DNA of 64,000 nucleotides from Mycobacteriales bacterium (lineage in GTDB: Bacteria > Actinomycetota > Actinomycetes > DATLTS01). Position 1 is the stretch's first letter. Every line of letters starts with the position of its first letter. A model generated the notes under the pieces. That model was not told the DNA's origin and did not search any database. It worked only from the letters and a program-made list of their open reading frames with translations. The DNA lies in NCBI GenBank assembly GCA_035533475.1, contig DATLTS010000048.1:156928-220927 (forward strand), read 5' to 3'. Below, piece after piece: positions 53,676 to 63,730 of the stretch. The position numbers were made by a program, and so were the translations under genes.

Positions 53676-55417
53676 ACCGGCTGCTGCCGCACCGCGGCAG
53701 AACCCCCGCAGCACCAGCGGGGTGCGCGGTGGCACCGGACTCGGTGGAAGTCACCGCTTCGCATTGCCGGATCGGTGCGGGTTTCGTGCGCACCCTGGCG
53801 GTCACCGGCTACCCCCGCGATGTCGGCCCTGGTTGGCTCGAGCCGCTGACCAACCACCGCGGCCGGGTGGACGTCGCCGTGCACGTCCAGCCGGTGCCCC
53901 AACCCGTCGCCGCGGACCGGCTGCGCAGGCAACGCGCCCGGTTGGAATCATCCCGGCGCATCGACGCGGCCGCGCAGCGGCTGTCGGATCCCGCTTTGGC
54001 GGTGGCCGCCCGAGACGCTGAAGACTTGGCTGAGCGGATCGCCCGCGGTGAAGGGCGACTGTTCCGGGTCGGGCTCTACCTCACCGTGCACGCGAGCAGC
54101 GAACGCGAACTCGACGTCGAAACGACCCGGCTACGCGGGCAGTTGGCTTCGATGCTGCTCGACGCGCACCCAGCCACGTTCCGTGCCTTGCAAGGCTGGA
54201 CGACCACGCTGCCGTTGGCCGTGGACTCACTCGACATGCGCCGCACCTTCGACACCGCTGCGTTGGCCGCGGCGTTCCCGTTCGCCACCGACGACCTGCC
54301 CACCACTGACGGGGTGCTCTACGGGCAGTTGCTGCGCGGCGGTGGGCTGCTGCGCTGGAACCGGTTCACCCAGCCCAACCACAACGCGGTCATCCTGGCC
54401 CGTTCCGGCGCCGGCAAGTCCTACCTGGCGAAACTCGAAACGTTGCGTTCGCTCTACCGCGGCGTGCAGGTGTTCCTGATCGACCCCGAAGACGAATACG
54501 CCGCCCTGGCCGCTGCTGTCGGCGGGGTCCACATTGGCCTCGGCGCAGCTGGGGTGCGGATCAACCCGTTCGATCTCGACCCGGCCAGCGGCCCCGACGC
54601 ATTAACCCGCCGCGCCCTGTTCATCCACACCCTGCTCGACGTTCTGTTCGGCGGGCGAGTTGACCCAGTCAGCCGGGCGGCGCTGGACGACGCGATCCTG
54701 ACCGCCTACACCCAGGTGGGGATCAGCGCCGACCCGCGCAGCCATACCCGGCCAGCGCCAACCCTGGCCGGTCTGGCCGCGGCATTGGAAGCCAGCGACG
54801 ACCCGGCGGCCCGGCCGCTGGCCCGCCGGCTCGCCCCGTTCGTCACCGGCAGTTGGCGCGGCCTGTTCGACGGGCCCAGCACGCATCGCGCCGAGGGGCA
54901 CCTGGTGGTGTTCTCGCTGCGCGGGCTGCCGGATGAGTTGAAAGCCGCTGGCACGCTGCTGGCTGTCGACCAGGTATGGCGCCAGGTCACCAACCCGGCG
55001 CAGCGCCGGCCCCGGATGGTCACCGTCGATGAGGCGTGGCTGCTGATGCGTGACCCGGCCGGCGCGGCGTTCCTGCACCGCCTCGCGAAAGCCGCTCGCA
55101 AGCATTACTGCGGGCTGACGGTGATCACCCAAGACGCCGCCGACCTGCTCGGCACCGACCTCGGGCAAGCAGTTGTGTCCAATGCGGCCACCCAGATCCT
55201 GCTGCGCCAATCCCCGCAAGCCATCGACGCTGTCGCCGCAGCGTTCCGGCTCTCCGACGGTGAACGCGCCTTCCTACTCTCCGCCGCACCCGGCGACGGG
55301 CTGCTGGCCGCCGGCTCCGACCGGGCGGCGTTCCACGCCGTCGCCAGCGCCACCGAAAGCCGTCTGTGTTCCACCAGCCCCGAACAGGACCACCCCTACC
55401 CGAGTGAGGACCGATGA
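53672..55417 (+). CDS. VirB4-like conjugation ATPase
   Basis: A 581-residue ATPase that powers assembly and substrate transfer of the type IV secretion channel. Walker A is ARSGAGKSYLAK (K249); Walker B is MVTVDEAWLLM (D453, E454). HYCGLTVITQDAADLLG and ATQILLRQSPQAID follow as in the VirB4/TraC family. The N-terminal ~200 residues include a helical ERIARGEGRLFRVGLYLTVHA segment typical of VirB4. It overlaps its neighbours by ATGA. Membrane association comes through the PrgI-like partner. Confidence 0.9.
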   Translation: MNRLLPHRGRTPAAPAGCAVAPDSVEVTASHCRIGAGFVRTLAVTGYPRDVGPGWLEPLTNHRGRVDVAVHVQPVPQPVAADRLRRQRARLESSRRIDAAAQRLSDPALAVAARDAEDLAERIARGEGRLFRVGLYLTVHASSERELDVETTRLRGQLASMLLDAHPATFRALQGWTTTLPLAVDSLDMRRTFDTAALAAAFPFATDDLPTTDGVLYGQLLRGGGLLRWNRFTQPNHNAVILARSGAGKSYLAKLETLRSLYRGVQVFLIDPEDEYAALAAAVGGVHIGLGAAGVRINPFDLDPASGPDALTRRALFIHTLLDVLFGGRVDPVSRAALDDAILTAYTQVGISADPRSHTRPAPTLAGLAAALEASDDPAARPLARRLAPFVTGSWRGLFDGPSTHRAEGHLVVFSLRGLPDELKAAGTLLAVDQVWRQVTNPAQRRPRMVTVDEAWLLMRDPAGAAFLHRLAKAARKHYCGLTVITQDAADLLGTDLGQAVVSNAATQILLRQSPQAIDAVAAAFRLSDGERAFLLSAAPGDGLLAAGSDRAAFHAVASATESRLCSTSPEQDHPYPSEDR

Positions 55418-57981
55418 CCGCCGCTACCCCGCCTCCCCCCTACCCGACGCCCGGACTGATCGGCCGGCTCCTGCTCAACCCCGGCCGCGCCCTGCACCTG
55501 CTCACCCACCAGTTGGAAACATGGGGGGTGCATTTCGCGGTCACGATTGGCCTGCCCGCCGCAGCCGTGGCGTTGGCCGTCGTGTTGGTGCGGTTCACGG
55601 CCCGCCGGGCGGTGGCCGGGCGGCTGCGCCGCGGCGCGCGGCTGGTGATGATCGAAAGCCCCCCGGTAGTCGACCCCGCTGGCGCGGAAGCACTGTGGGG
55701 AAACCTGATCGGACTGCGGCGTCCCGGCTGGCGTCGGCTCTGCGGCGGCCAGCCGCATGTCGCGTTTGAACTCACCTGGTCCGATCGGGGTGTCGGCGTC
55801 GGCATCTGGGTTCCCGGCAGTGTCCCACCCGGCTACGTCGAACACGCCATCGAAGGCGCGTGGCCCGGTGCGCGCACTTCGGTCACCGACCCCACCCCAC
55901 CTGTGCCGCTCGAAGGTCGGGCGACCGGCGGGGTGCTGCGGCTGGCCGCCCGCGACTGGTTCGGTCTGCGCACCGAGCATCCATCCGATCCGCTGCGGGC
56001 GGTGCTGTCCGCGGCAGGGGAGCTCGGCACTGGGGAAACCGCCGCGGTGCAGGTGCTAGCCCGCCCAGTCACCCGGCGGCGCCTCGCCGGTGCGCACCGG
56101 GCTGCCCGCGCGTTGCGGTCGGGGCAGAGCACCACCCGGGTAGGCCAGCTGCTCGACCTGATCACCCCCGGACCCGTGAGCCGGCCTGGGCGCAGCGCCG
56201 ATCCGATCCTGACCGCCGATGTGCGATCCATCCTCGACAAGGCTGCCCATCCAAGCTTCGAAGTCGCCGTCCGCTACACGGTCACCACCACCAACACCAG
56301 CCGGTCGGCGCGGCCGCGGCTACGGGGACGGGCGCACTCGCTGGCGTCATCGTTCGCGCTGTTCACCGCCCGGAACTCCCTGGGCCGGCACCGGCTTGCG
56401 CACCCCGCCGTGGTGTTGGCGTCCCGCACGTTGGGCCGCGGTGACCTGCTGTCGGTGCCGGAGCTGGCCGCGCTCGCCCACCTACCCACCGACGTCACCG
56501 TGGCGGGGTTGAGCCGGGCCGGTGCCCGCCCGATCGCCCCACCGCCGGCCGTACCATCCGGCGGCAAACTGCTCGGCGACGCCGACACCGGCAGCCGCCG
56601 CCCCGTCGCCCTGGCACCGCTGGACGCTCGGTATCACCTGCATGTGCTCGGCGCGACCGGCTGCGGCAAATCCACGCTGCTGACCAACCTGATCCTCGGT
56701 GACGTCACCGCCGGCCGCGGTGTGGTGGTCATCGACCCCAAAGGTGACCTGATCACAGACGTGCTCGACCGGTTGCCCGCCGCGTGCACCCCGGTGCTGA
56801 TCGACCCTGATGAGGACAGCGCACCCCCGTCGATGAACCTGCTCGACGACCCGGATCACGACCTGGCGGTAGACAACCTGGTCGGGATCTTCCGCCGCAT
56901 CTTCGAGGCCTACTGGGGTCCGCGCACCGACGATGTGCTGCGCGCCGCGTGCCTGACCCTGCTGCGCCGGCCCGGCGCCACCCTGGCCGACGTCCCCCGG
57001 CTACTCGCCGACGAGCGCTTCCGCCGCACGTTCACCGAAGGGATTCTCGGCCGTGATCCGGTCGGCCTCGGTGGGTTCTGGACCTGGTATGAGCAGATGA
57101 GCGACGCGCAACGGGCGCAGGTCATCGGGCCGGTGATGAACAAGCTGCGGGCGTTCCTGCTCCGCGACTTCGCCCGCCGACTCGTCGGCACCAGCGCCTC
57201 CAGCTTCGACATGGCCGGCGTGCTGGATGGCGGGGTGTGCCTGGTCCGGCTTCCCAAGGGCATCCTCGGGGAGGAAACCGCGCGGCTGATCGGCAGTTTC
57301 GTTGTCGCCCGGGTCTGGCAGGCGGCCACCGCCCGGGCCCGGCGTGGCCAAGCCGCCCGGGTCGACGCCGCGCTGTACATCGACGAGGCGCAGAATTTCC
57401 TCACCCTGCCGCGCAGCCTCGATGAGATGCTCGCCGAAGCCCGCGGCTACGGCCTGTCCCTGGTGTTGGCGCATCAGCATCTGGCGCAGCTGCCCCGGGA
57501 CCTCCGCGAAGCGGTGTCAGCGAACGCCCGGAACAAGGTGTTCTTCTCCCTGTCCCCCGAAGACGCGCGGATCCTGGCCCGGCACACCACGCCGGAGCTC
57601 GGTGAGCATGACCTGTCCCATCTCGGCGGCTACCAGGCCGCGGCGCGCCTCGTCGTCGCCGGCCAGGAAACACCGGCGTTCACCCTGCGGACCCGTCGCA
57701 CCGACCCGCCGATCGCCGGCCGCGCCGTCCAGGTACGCGGCCAGGCGCGGGCCGCGTTCGGCCAGGACGCGGCCACCCGCCGTGCGGACGCATCGAATAG
57801 GCAGCTGGCTGGTCGGCGCCGCCCCGAAGACCCCGGCCTCGCCCCGCAAGTCGGATCAGCCGGCGAATCCGCTGTCGGATCAGCCGTCGCGCTCTCATAC
57901 GACGACCCGTTCCGGGTTGAACACGCCGGTCAGCGCGCCGACGGGGTCGTCGCCGCCGACCTCGGACTACAGGGGGAATAG
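55414..57981 (+). CDS. VirD4/TraG-type coupling ATPase
   Basis: An 855-residue protein. One or two N-terminal membrane helices (about 38-65) precede a soluble domain (about 70-390) and a C-terminal FtsK/VirD4 motor. Walker A is LGATGCGKSTLL (K419), followed by VVVIDPKGDL and Walker B ALYIDEAQNF (D657, E658). A LVLAHQHLAQLPRDLREAVSANARNKV segment with the sensor region is typical of TraG/VirD4 and virB4-like DNA-binding proteins. It should recruit element DNA to the channel. The C-terminal ~110 residues are disordered. It lies next to the replication-relaxation gene without a gap. Confidence 0.88.
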   Translation: MTAATPPPPYPTPGLIGRLLLNPGRALHLLTHQLETWGVHFAVTIGLPAAAVALAVVLVRFTARRAVAGRLRRGARLVMIESPPVVDPAGAEALWGNLIGLRRPGWRRLCGGQPHVAFELTWSDRGVGVGIWVPGSVPPGYVEHAIEGAWPGARTSVTDPTPPVPLEGRATGGVLRLAARDWFGLRTEHPSDPLRAVLSAAGELGTGETAAVQVLARPVTRRRLAGAHRAARALRSGQSTTRVGQLLDLITPGPVSRPGRSADPILTADVRSILDKAAHPSFEVAVRYTVTTTNTSRSARPRLRGRAHSLASSFALFTARNSLGRHRLAHPAVVLASRTLGRGDLLSVPELAALAHLPTDVTVAGLSRAGARPIAPPPAVPSGGKLLGDADTGSRRPVALAPLDARYHLHVLGATGCGKSTLLTNLILGDVTAGRGVVVIDPKGDLITDVLDRLPAACTPVLIDPDEDSAPPSMNLLDDPDHDLAVDNLVGIFRRIFEAYWGPRTDDVLRAACLTLLRRPGATLADVPRLLADERFRRTFTEGILGRDPVGLGGFWTWYEQMSDAQRAQVIGPVMNKLRAFLLRDFARRLVGTSASSFDMAGVLDGGVCLVRLPKGILGEETARLIGSFVVARVWQAATARARRGQAARVDAALYIDEAQNFLTLPRSLDEMLAEARGYGLSLVLAHQHLAQLPRDLREAVSANARNKVFFSLSPEDARILARHTTPELGEHDLSHLGGYQAAARLVVAGQETPAFTLRTRRTDPPIAGRAVQVRGQARAAFGQDAATRRADASNRQLAGRRRPEDPGLAPQVGSAGESAVGSAVALSYDDPFRVEHAGQRADGVVAADLGLQGE

Positions 57982-58818
57982 GTGAGTGGCTCGCTGGCGC
58001 GTTCGAAGGTGGATGACGCCGCGCTGCTGGCGCTGGCCGGTCGGCTCACCGATCGGGATCGGCTGCTGGTGGAACTGCTGGCTCAGCATCGGGTGTTCAC
58101 CACCGATCAGGTCAGCGATCTCGCGTTCGGCAGTGTGCGCCGCGCTGAGGCGCGGCTCGCTCAGCTTTACCAGCTTCGGGTCGTTGACCGGTTCCGACCC
58201 CGCCGGTACGCCGGCTCCGCACCGCTGCACTGGCTGCTCGATGCGGCCGGTGCCGCAGTCGTGGCTGCTGACCGCGGGGTGCTGCCCACCGAGCTGGGCT
58301 GGCGTCACGACAAGGGCCTCGCGCTCGCCGGCAGCCAGCACCTTGCGCACCTGGTCGGTGTCAACGGCGTGTTCACCGCGCTGGTCCGCACCTCCCGACA
58401 CACCACCGGCTGTCAACTCGCGACGTGGTGGTCGGAACGCCGCTGCGCCGCCGAGTGGGGGGAACTGGTCCGCCCCGACGGCTACGGCGTGTGGATCGAA
58501 GGAGGCACGACGGTGCCGTTCCTGCTCGAATACGACACCGGCAGCGAACGGCTCGCCCGCCTCGCCGGCAAACTCGCCGGCTACACCGACCTCACCGCTG
58601 GCGCCACCCGCCCCACCTGGGTGCTGTTCCGGCTCCCCAGCCCCCGCCGGGAAGCCGAAGCCCGCCGGGTCCTGACCGGCAGCCCGCTACGGATCGCCAC
58701 CGCCACCCCAACCGACCCCAAGCAGCCCCGAACGTTCGATCCCGCCGGGCCAGTGTGGCTGCCCATCGGGCCGCAGCCTCGCCGGCTACGCCTCGGCGAA
58801 CTCGCAGACCCCCGATGA
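57982..58818 (+). CDS. Replication-relaxation family protein
   Basis: A 278-residue protein from GTG 57982, directly after the VirD4 stop. The N-terminal ~85 residues form a winged helix (LTDRDRLLVELLAQHRVFTTDQVSDLAFGSVRRAEARLAQLYQLRVVDRF). The C-terminal part (YRAGS-like AGSAPLHWLLDAAGAAVVA ... VPFLLEYDTGSERLARLAGKLAGY) is the replication-relaxation (PF13814) pattern of actinobacterial plasmids and integrative elements. It probably binds origin or transfer DNA. No metal-binding HUH motif is visible, so a relaxase role is uncertain. Confidence 0.82.
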   Translation: MSGSLARSKVDDAALLALAGRLTDRDRLLVELLAQHRVFTTDQVSDLAFGSVRRAEARLAQLYQLRVVDRFRPRRYAGSAPLHWLLDAAGAAVVAADRGVLPTELGWRHDKGLALAGSQHLAHLVGVNGVFTALVRTSRHTTGCQLATWWSERRCAAEWGELVRPDGYGVWIEGGTTVPFLLEYDTGSERLARLAGKLAGYTDLTAGATRPTWVLFRLPSPRREAEARRVLTGSPLRIATATPTDPKQPRTFDPAGPVWLPIGPQPRRLRLGELADPR

Positions 58819-59360
58819 CCATGCAGCAAGGCCCGGCCGCACTCGCCGCTGGAGTCGTGGTCGGGCTGGTGATGCTCGTCGCGGTGCTGGCCGGTGCCGC
58901 CGCCACCGGCCTGTCCGCGGTACTCGGCGGGGCCGGTGCCGGCAGCGGCCCCGCGGCGCCCACAGGCGCCACCGCTGGCATTCCTGCCGACTACCTGCTG
59001 CTGTATGAGCAGGCCGCCGCCAGCTGCCCCGGGCTGAGCTGGAGTGTGCTGGCCGCCATCGGCACCATCGAGTCCGGCAACGGGGCCAACGAGGGTCCCT
59101 CCGCCGCGGGAGCCGTCGGCCCCATGCAGTTCGAGCCCACCACCTTCGCCGAATACGACATGCCAGTACCACCCGGCGGCGTCAGCCCGCCCAGCCCGTA
59201 CGACCCGGTCGACGCGATATACGCGGCGGCCCGTGACCTGTGCGCCAACGGTGCGCGCGACAACGCGAACCTGCCGGCCGCGATCTTCAACTACAACCAC
59301 TCCGATACCTACGTCACCGAGGTGTTGGCGCTGGCGGCCCGCTACGCGGCAGCCGGCTAG
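58815..59360 (+). CDS. Secreted lytic transglycosylase
   Basis: A 181-residue protein. ATG 58815 overlaps the previous stop. One N-terminal helix (about 10-32) anchors or exports it. A soluble-lytic-transglycosylase domain (about 55-180) has catalytic Glu86 in IGTIESGNG, followed by [16 protein letters not shown] and [15 protein letters not shown]. It would cut peptidoglycan to let the transfer channel pass, as VirB1-type enzymes do. It ends 4 bases inside the convergent LysM-BTAD gene. Confidence 0.9.
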   Translation: MTMQQGPAALAAGVVVGLVMLVAVLAGAAATGLSAVLGGAGAGSGPAAPTGATAGIPADYLLLYEQAAASCPGLSWSVLAAIGTIESGNGANEGPSAAGAVGPMQFEPTTFAEYDMPVPPGGVSPPSPYDPVDAIYAAARDLCANGARDNANLPAAIFNYNHSDTYVTEVLALAARYAAAG

Positions 59361-62173
59361 CGGGCCGGCTTCGGCGTTGGAGCGGCGGTCCGAGCCGGCC
59401 GCGGGGTCTCCGCGGCGATCCGGTGGGGATGTGCCACCTGCTGAGCGGCGTCGGCCGGGCTGCGGTTGGCTGGGCTGGCTGGCTTGCGCACCGGCGGCGG
59501 GGGTGGTCCGGTGCGCAGCAGGTCACCGAGTAGCGCCTGGGTGTCGGGGTCGGGGTCTACGTCCAGCTCGCCGAGTCGGGTCTCCAGTAGCTGGTAGGTG
59601 CGCCGGACGGCGTCGGGGTGTTCGAGCCGGGCCTGGGCGCGCATGATCCGTCGATACAGCTCCTCCTGGTAGGGGTCGGCTGTGATCGCCTGGGAATACC
59701 AGGCCAGGGCTTGATCGATGTTGCTTTCGGTGGTGGCCAGTTCGGCGAGGCGGACAAGGGTGTCCACGGCGGGACGCCTGAGCTCCTCGCGGAGTGGTTC
59801 GGCCCACCCATAGGGGGCGCCACCGAGCAGCTCGCCGGTGTAGGTGCGGGCGGCGTCGACAAGCGCGGCGCGGGCCTCCGGGGAGGTGGCTGCTGCCCTA
59901 ACTCGGGCCAGGGCACGCTGGAATGTCCACACGTCGACGTTGAACATCGTCGGGTCGAGCTGGTAGCGATCAGCAGGATGGAAGACGACTTTGGCGTCAC
60001 CACGGCCGGTGGCGGTGCGCAACGCGGCACGAAGGTTACCCAGGGCGGTGCGGAACTGGGCACGGGCCCGGTCGAAGTCAACCTCGGGCCACAGGTCTTC
60101 GATGGCCTGCTCGTCGGTGACACCGGCCGGGTGCAACGCCAGGTAGGCGAGCAGTTCCCGGGCCTTGCTGCGCAACCCGCTGTCGAGTTCGCGGCTACCG
60201 ATAAGGATCCGAAGCGGCCCGAACAACTCAACGCTGACCGGCGCGCCACGGTCGTCGTCGCTACCACCGGGCAGCGGCGGGGCGGGCACCTCGATGGGTG
60301 CGGCTGCATCGTCGATAGCAGCAGCGGAGTGCTTGCCTTGGGCGGCGGCGAGGAGGGTCAGCGTCTCGGCGGCGCTGTGCTCGCTGATCCGGATCAGCCG
60401 GGCACCCGCGAACGCTTCGGCACCCTCCCCGGCGGTCTTGATCGCGCGTCCGGCGCCATCGACGGTGATCGTCGGTCCGGCTGGCATGGCGCCGAGGGTG
60501 ATGGCAGCCACCCCCCGCTGTTCGGCGTGGTCGAGCAGTGCCATCCAGGGCTGCTGCTGCTCGGGGCCGATGGTGGCTTCGCTGAGGGCGAGGAGGTAGG
60601 GCTCGCACTCGTCGGGATGGTCGGCGAGCAGTTGAGACAGCGTCGGTTCCTGGTAGGCCTCCAGCAGCCGGGCGCGGGCGAGCACCGTGCGGTGCAGCGA
60701 GCGGGCCAGTTGCCCGGGGTCGGGCAGGGTTGTGACGTTGGACAATTCGGTGATGCCGGGTAGCAGGGCCGCGATCGCTTCGGTGACGATCAGCCGCACC
60801 CCCGCTGGTGTTGCCGCGAGCACGGCAACGGTCAGCGCGCGCAGCGTGTCGGGTGCCCCCGGACCGATCAGCCCGAGGCCGCCGTATTGGCTCAGATCGA
60901 TGTCTTGTTCCCGGCCCTCGGCGTCAACGGCCAGCACGACCCGCAACGGGGACCGGGGCCCGGCTGCGATCAGCGGCGGCGGCGCCTGGTCGGCCGGTGT
61001 GGCGTCCCGATCTTGCTGCTCCCGGTGCGCCCAATAAGTGTGGGCGCGGTGCAGCTGGCTGATGGTGGGGGTGAGCAGCGGGTCGCCGCGGCCCGTTGCG
61101 GGCGCCGGGTCGGCGGGGGTTCGGCGGCGGCGTGCGTGCAGCCGGGCGGCGGCCAGTGCGGCGCTGATGCCAGCCGCGAAACCGGCGGCGACCAGCCCGC
61201 CGTCGGGCAGGGTAACCATGAGCCGTGGCGTCGCGGGCCCGGCGCTCGCCGGATCCGCGGGCCCCGCCCTGGGTGGCGGCGACGGTAGAGGCGATGGTGG
61301 TGCTGGCGTGCCGGTCACCGTGACGGGCGCTTCAGCGCCCAGCGATACATCTGGGCGGATGGCAGGGGCGGTCCCCGCCCGGTGCTGCGCCGTGGGGTGC
61401 GGCGCCGTGGGGTGGGTCACGGGCAGGTGGGTCGCGCCCGCTGGTAGGAGCAGGATCCATCCGGGGTAGATCCAGTGGCTGTCGGTCAATGTGCGCCCGT
61501 CGGGCTGGCGGTGGTGGTAGTTGAGTCGGGCGATCTCTTGCCATCGTTCGGGGTCGCCTAGGTGGCGTTCGGCGATGCCCCACAGGGTGTCGCCGCGGCG
61601 GACGTCATAGCTGGGCAGGTGGTCGGCAGGTCCGCTCTGCAACGGTGTACCGATCCCCGTTGCGACACCGTTGCCATCACCAAGTGGCGCAGACGTAGCG
61701 GCCATCATCGCGGTGGCCACCGCGGAGTTGCCGAGCCTGCCCAGTAGCGCCGACGGGCCGGTGGGTGCCGGACGAGCAAGTTGTGGCGGGGCGGTGATGA
61801 GGAGCACCGCGACAGCAGCTACTAGGGCACCGGCTAGTTGTTGCGACATTGCGCAGCCGGGGAGCCTGACCGCAGCCTGGCGGCGTAGCTGGGCGGCGGC
61901 CTCCACCGCGACGCTGGCGGTGAACACCGCCCAGCTGGCCCAGGCCAGCAGGAGCAGGGCGGCCAGGAACAGTTGCCCGTTGTCGCGGCTGGTAAGGGCG
62001 TGGGTGATCTGTCCCGGTGAGGGAAGGTGATGCGGGATGGGGATGCCGGCGACGAGGTAGAGCAGGACGGGAAGACCGACGACGGCAGCGACGAGGGCTG
62101 CCGCGGCGGCCAGCCCGGCGGCGATCTCCCGGGCGGTTCGGCGGGGGCGGTGCGCAGCAGCGTGGCGCATCAC
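59357..62173 (-). CDS. LysM-BTAD membrane fusion protein
   Basis: A 938-residue protein. Three or four membrane helices lie within residues 15-130. A LysM domain follows (about 190-250: [30 protein letters not shown] ... [11 protein letters not shown]), then a Pro-rich stretch and another helix (about 330-350). A middle alpha-beta domain spans about 400-620. The C-terminus has an OmpR-like winged helix (about 645-730: [37 protein letters not shown]) and a BTAD helical repeat domain (about 755-890). BTAD proteins are usually SARP-type transcription activators. Here the DNA-binding part is tied to a membrane cell-wall-binding part. It is the last gene of the Tad operon. Confidence 0.85.
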   Translation of the reverse strand: MMRHAAAHRPRRTAREIAAGLAAAAALVAAVVGLPVLLYLVAGIPIPHHLPSPGQITHALTSRDNGQLFLAALLLLAWASWAVFTASVAVEAAAQLRRQAAVRLPGCAMSQQLAGALVAAVAVLLITAPPQLARPAPTGPSALLGRLGNSAVATAMMAATSAPLGDGNGVATGIGTPLQSGPADHLPSYDVRRGDTLWGIAERHLGDPERWQEIARLNYHHRQPDGRTLTDSHWIYPGWILLLPAGATHLPVTHPTAPHPTAQHRAGTAPAIRPDVSLGAEAPVTVTGTPAPPSPLPSPPPRAGPADPASAGPATPRLMVTLPDGGLVAAGFAAGISAALAAARLHARRRRTPADPAPATGRGDPLLTPTISQLHRAHTYWAHREQQDRDATPADQAPPPLIAAGPRSPLRVVLAVDAEGREQDIDLSQYGGLGLIGPGAPDTLRALTVAVLAATPAGVRLIVTEAIAALLPGITELSNVTTLPDPGQLARSLHRTVLARARLLEAYQEPTLSQLLADHPDECEPYLLALSEATIGPEQQQPWMALLDHAEQRGVAAITLGAMPAGPTITVDGAGRAIKTAGEGAEAFAGARLIRISEHSAAETLTLLAAAQGKHSAAAIDDAAAPIEVPAPPLPGGSDDDRGAPVSVELFGPLRILIGSRELDSGLRSKARELLAYLALHPAGVTDEQAIEDLWPEVDFDRARAQFRTALGNLRAALRTATGRGDAKVVFHPADRYQLDPTMFNVDVWTFQRALARVRAAATSPEARAALVDAARTYTGELLGGAPYGWAEPLREELRRPAVDTLVRLAELATTESNIDQALAWYSQAITADPYQEELYRRIMRAQARLEHPDAVRRTYQLLETRLGELDVDPDPDTQALLGDLLRTGPPPPPVRKPASPANRSPADAAQQVAHPHRIAAETPRPARTAAPTPKPAR

Positions 62174-62174
62174 C

Positions 62175-62612
62175 TCACCTGCCTGACTCGAGGCTGGCGG
62201 TGGCGTGCCCGACGACGGTCCAGGAGTCGATCCCGATCAGATCCAGGACCGCGGTGGGCTGGCTGATCGTGACCGAGACCGCGATCTCGGCTGGTGCGGG
62301 CGCCGTGACCGTGCCGCGGACACCCGCCGAGGCCAGGTAGGCCTGGGCGGCGGTGATCGCGGCCGCCGGGTCGACCGCGACCGGTTGACCGGCGCGCAGC
62401 CCGGCGGCGTTAAGGGTGTCGGCTCCGGCGCGGGCTGCTTCCTCGGCGATACCGTCGGCCTGTTGGGCGGCGCGGAGTTTGCCGGTGCCGTCGATGACGA
62501 GGCCGGCCATCACGAGCAGGGCCAACGCGAGCACCGCGGTGAAAACGGTCAACGAACCGCGTTCGGACTCCTCCGGGTGGGACCTGCCCGGCGGCCGGGT
62601 TGCGCGGGTCAT
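62175..62612 (-). CDS. TadG/TadE-like minor pilin
   Basis: A 145-residue protein from ATG 62612, preceded by GGAG; a TTG at 62636 would lengthen it by 8 residues. It has [25 protein letters not shown] near its N-terminus, a single helix typical of TadE/TadG-like pilus proteins (Rv3654-like), followed by a beta-rich exported domain. The start lies one base after the stop of the upstream TadE-like gene. It likely contributes to a Tad-type pilus. Confidence 0.75.
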   Translation of the reverse strand: MTRATRPPGRSHPEESERGSLTVFTAVLALALLVMAGLVIDGTGKLRAAQQADGIAEEAARAGADTLNAAGLRAGQPVAVDPAAAITAAQAYLASAGVRGTVTAPAPAEIAVSVTISQPTAVLDLIGIDSWTVVGHATASLESGR

Positions 62613-62613
62613 C

Positions 62614-63042
62614 TCAGCGGCTCCGGTAGGGGTCAAGTGGGGAGCTGAACGTGGCCTGCAAAGTCTTGCTGCCGGGCAGTCCGGGTAGGGCGACGTCAGT
62701 CAGCGGAACGTCGCAACTGAGGTGAACGTGGACTGCGGCCGGGGTGCCCAGTGGCGCGCTGAACCCGCCGGTGTCGACGGTGACCGCCAAGCTGCGGCAG
62801 TCGAAGTGTTGGCTCGCGAGGGAGTCTTGGGCGGTGGCGAGCGCGGCGGCTTGCGCAGCCGGGGCAGTGCGGGCGAGGGACGCCGCGCGGGCGCTGTCAC
62901 GGGCGGCCGCATCGATCGCGCCGCCGGCGAGTTCGACCCGGCCGGCCGCGACAACAAACGCGAGGAGCAGGAGCAGGGCGGGGGCGAGCACGGCCAGTTC
63001 GAGAGTGAAGCTGCCGACCTCATCACCGTGGCCGGTGCTCAC
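62614..63042 (-). CDS. TadE-like pilus protein 1
   Basis: A 142-residue protein. It has GSFTLELAVLAPALLLLLAFVVAAGRVE at ~11-38, a prepilin-like signature with cleavage after Gly and Glu at mature position 5. An extracytoplasmic domain with two cysteines follows. It overlaps the next TadE gene by 4 bases. TadE proteins are pseudopilins needed for Flp pilus assembly. Confidence 0.82.
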   Translation of the reverse strand: MSTGHGDEVGSFTLELAVLAPALLLLLAFVVAAGRVELAGGAIDAAARDSARAASLARTAPAAQAAALATAQDSLASQHFDCRSLAVTVDTGGFSAPLGTPAAVHVHLSCDVPLTDVALPGLPGSKTLQATFSSPLDPYRSR

Positions 63043-63497
63043 CGGGTTCCCCCTGCCGGTGCCGGGGACGCGAGGGTGCCGGACGTGAGGGTGCCGGTGG
63101 CGGTGGTGTAGGTCTCGCGGGGGGCACTGGCGACCTGCCGGATGGTGAACCCGAGACCCGGGACGATCGTGAGCGCGTTGCCGGTGACGGTGACGCTGAC
63201 CTGGGTAGGCGTGCTACCCGCCGTCGACACGCTCAGACCGGTCAGGACACCGTTGCCTTGCTGAGTGGCGAACGTGGTTGCCGCGTCCAGGCCGTCGGCG
63301 GGGCTGTGCCCTTGAAGCCGGGCCGTGTCGGCGCCTTGCTGGGCGGCGGACAGCGCGATGGAGCGGGCGAAGAAGTACAGCGCGGCTTGCACGATGACCA
63401 GCACGAGCAGCAGGAACGCGGGGAACAGGACGGCGAGTTCCAGGGTGAAGCTGCCCCGCTCACCTTCGCGGCGGCGGGCCCGGCCTCTGGCGCGCAT
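63039..63497 (-). CDS. TadE-like pilus protein 2
   Basis: A 152-residue protein: basic leader, then GSFTLELAVLFPAFLLLVLVIVQAALYFFARSIAL at ~15-49, the TadE transmembrane/prepilin segment. A Thr/Ser/Val-rich domain without cysteines follows. It sits 14 bases after the Flp-like gene and overlaps the next by 4 bases. Two paralogous TadE proteins in a row are common in actinobacterial Tad clusters. Confidence 0.85.
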   Translation of the reverse strand: MRARGRARRREGERGSFTLELAVLFPAFLLLVLVIVQAALYFFARSIALSAAQQGADTARLQGHSPADGLDAATTFATQQGNGVLTGLSVSTAGSTPTQVSVTVTGNALTIVPGLGFTIRQVASAPRETYTTATGTLTSGTLASPAPAGGTR

Positions 63498-63511
63498 GGT
63501 GCTGCCCTGGT

Positions 63512-63703
63512 CTACTTGATGGAGTTTTCGTGGCTGGTGACCGCGCTGATGAGCACGACGCTCAGGCCGATGGCAAGTGCCAGCAGCGCGGCGGCGATGA
63601 CGGCCTGTTCGAGGGTGAAGCTGCCGCGGTCATCGGCGCGCAGCTCGCGCATCCGACCGCGTAACACACTGGCCAGGGCGATGATGAGGGACAACGGGAT
63701 CAT
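63512..63703 (-). CDS. Flp-type pilin
   Basis: A 63-residue protein from ATG 63703 with GGAAGGAG upstream. A short basic leader ends in DDRG, followed by SFTLEQAVIAAALLALAIGLSVVL. The break G|SFTLE puts Glu at mature position 5, as in type IV/Flp prepilins cut by TadV-type peptidase. It is probably the major pilus subunit of the Tad apparatus. It shares the SFTLE start with both TadE genes. Confidence 0.75.
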   Translation of the reverse strand: MIPLSLIIALASVLRGRMRELRADDRGSFTLEQAVIAAALLALAIGLSVVLISAVTSHENSIK

Positions 63704-63730
63704 CCGAGGCTCCTTCCGATAGGTGTTTGA

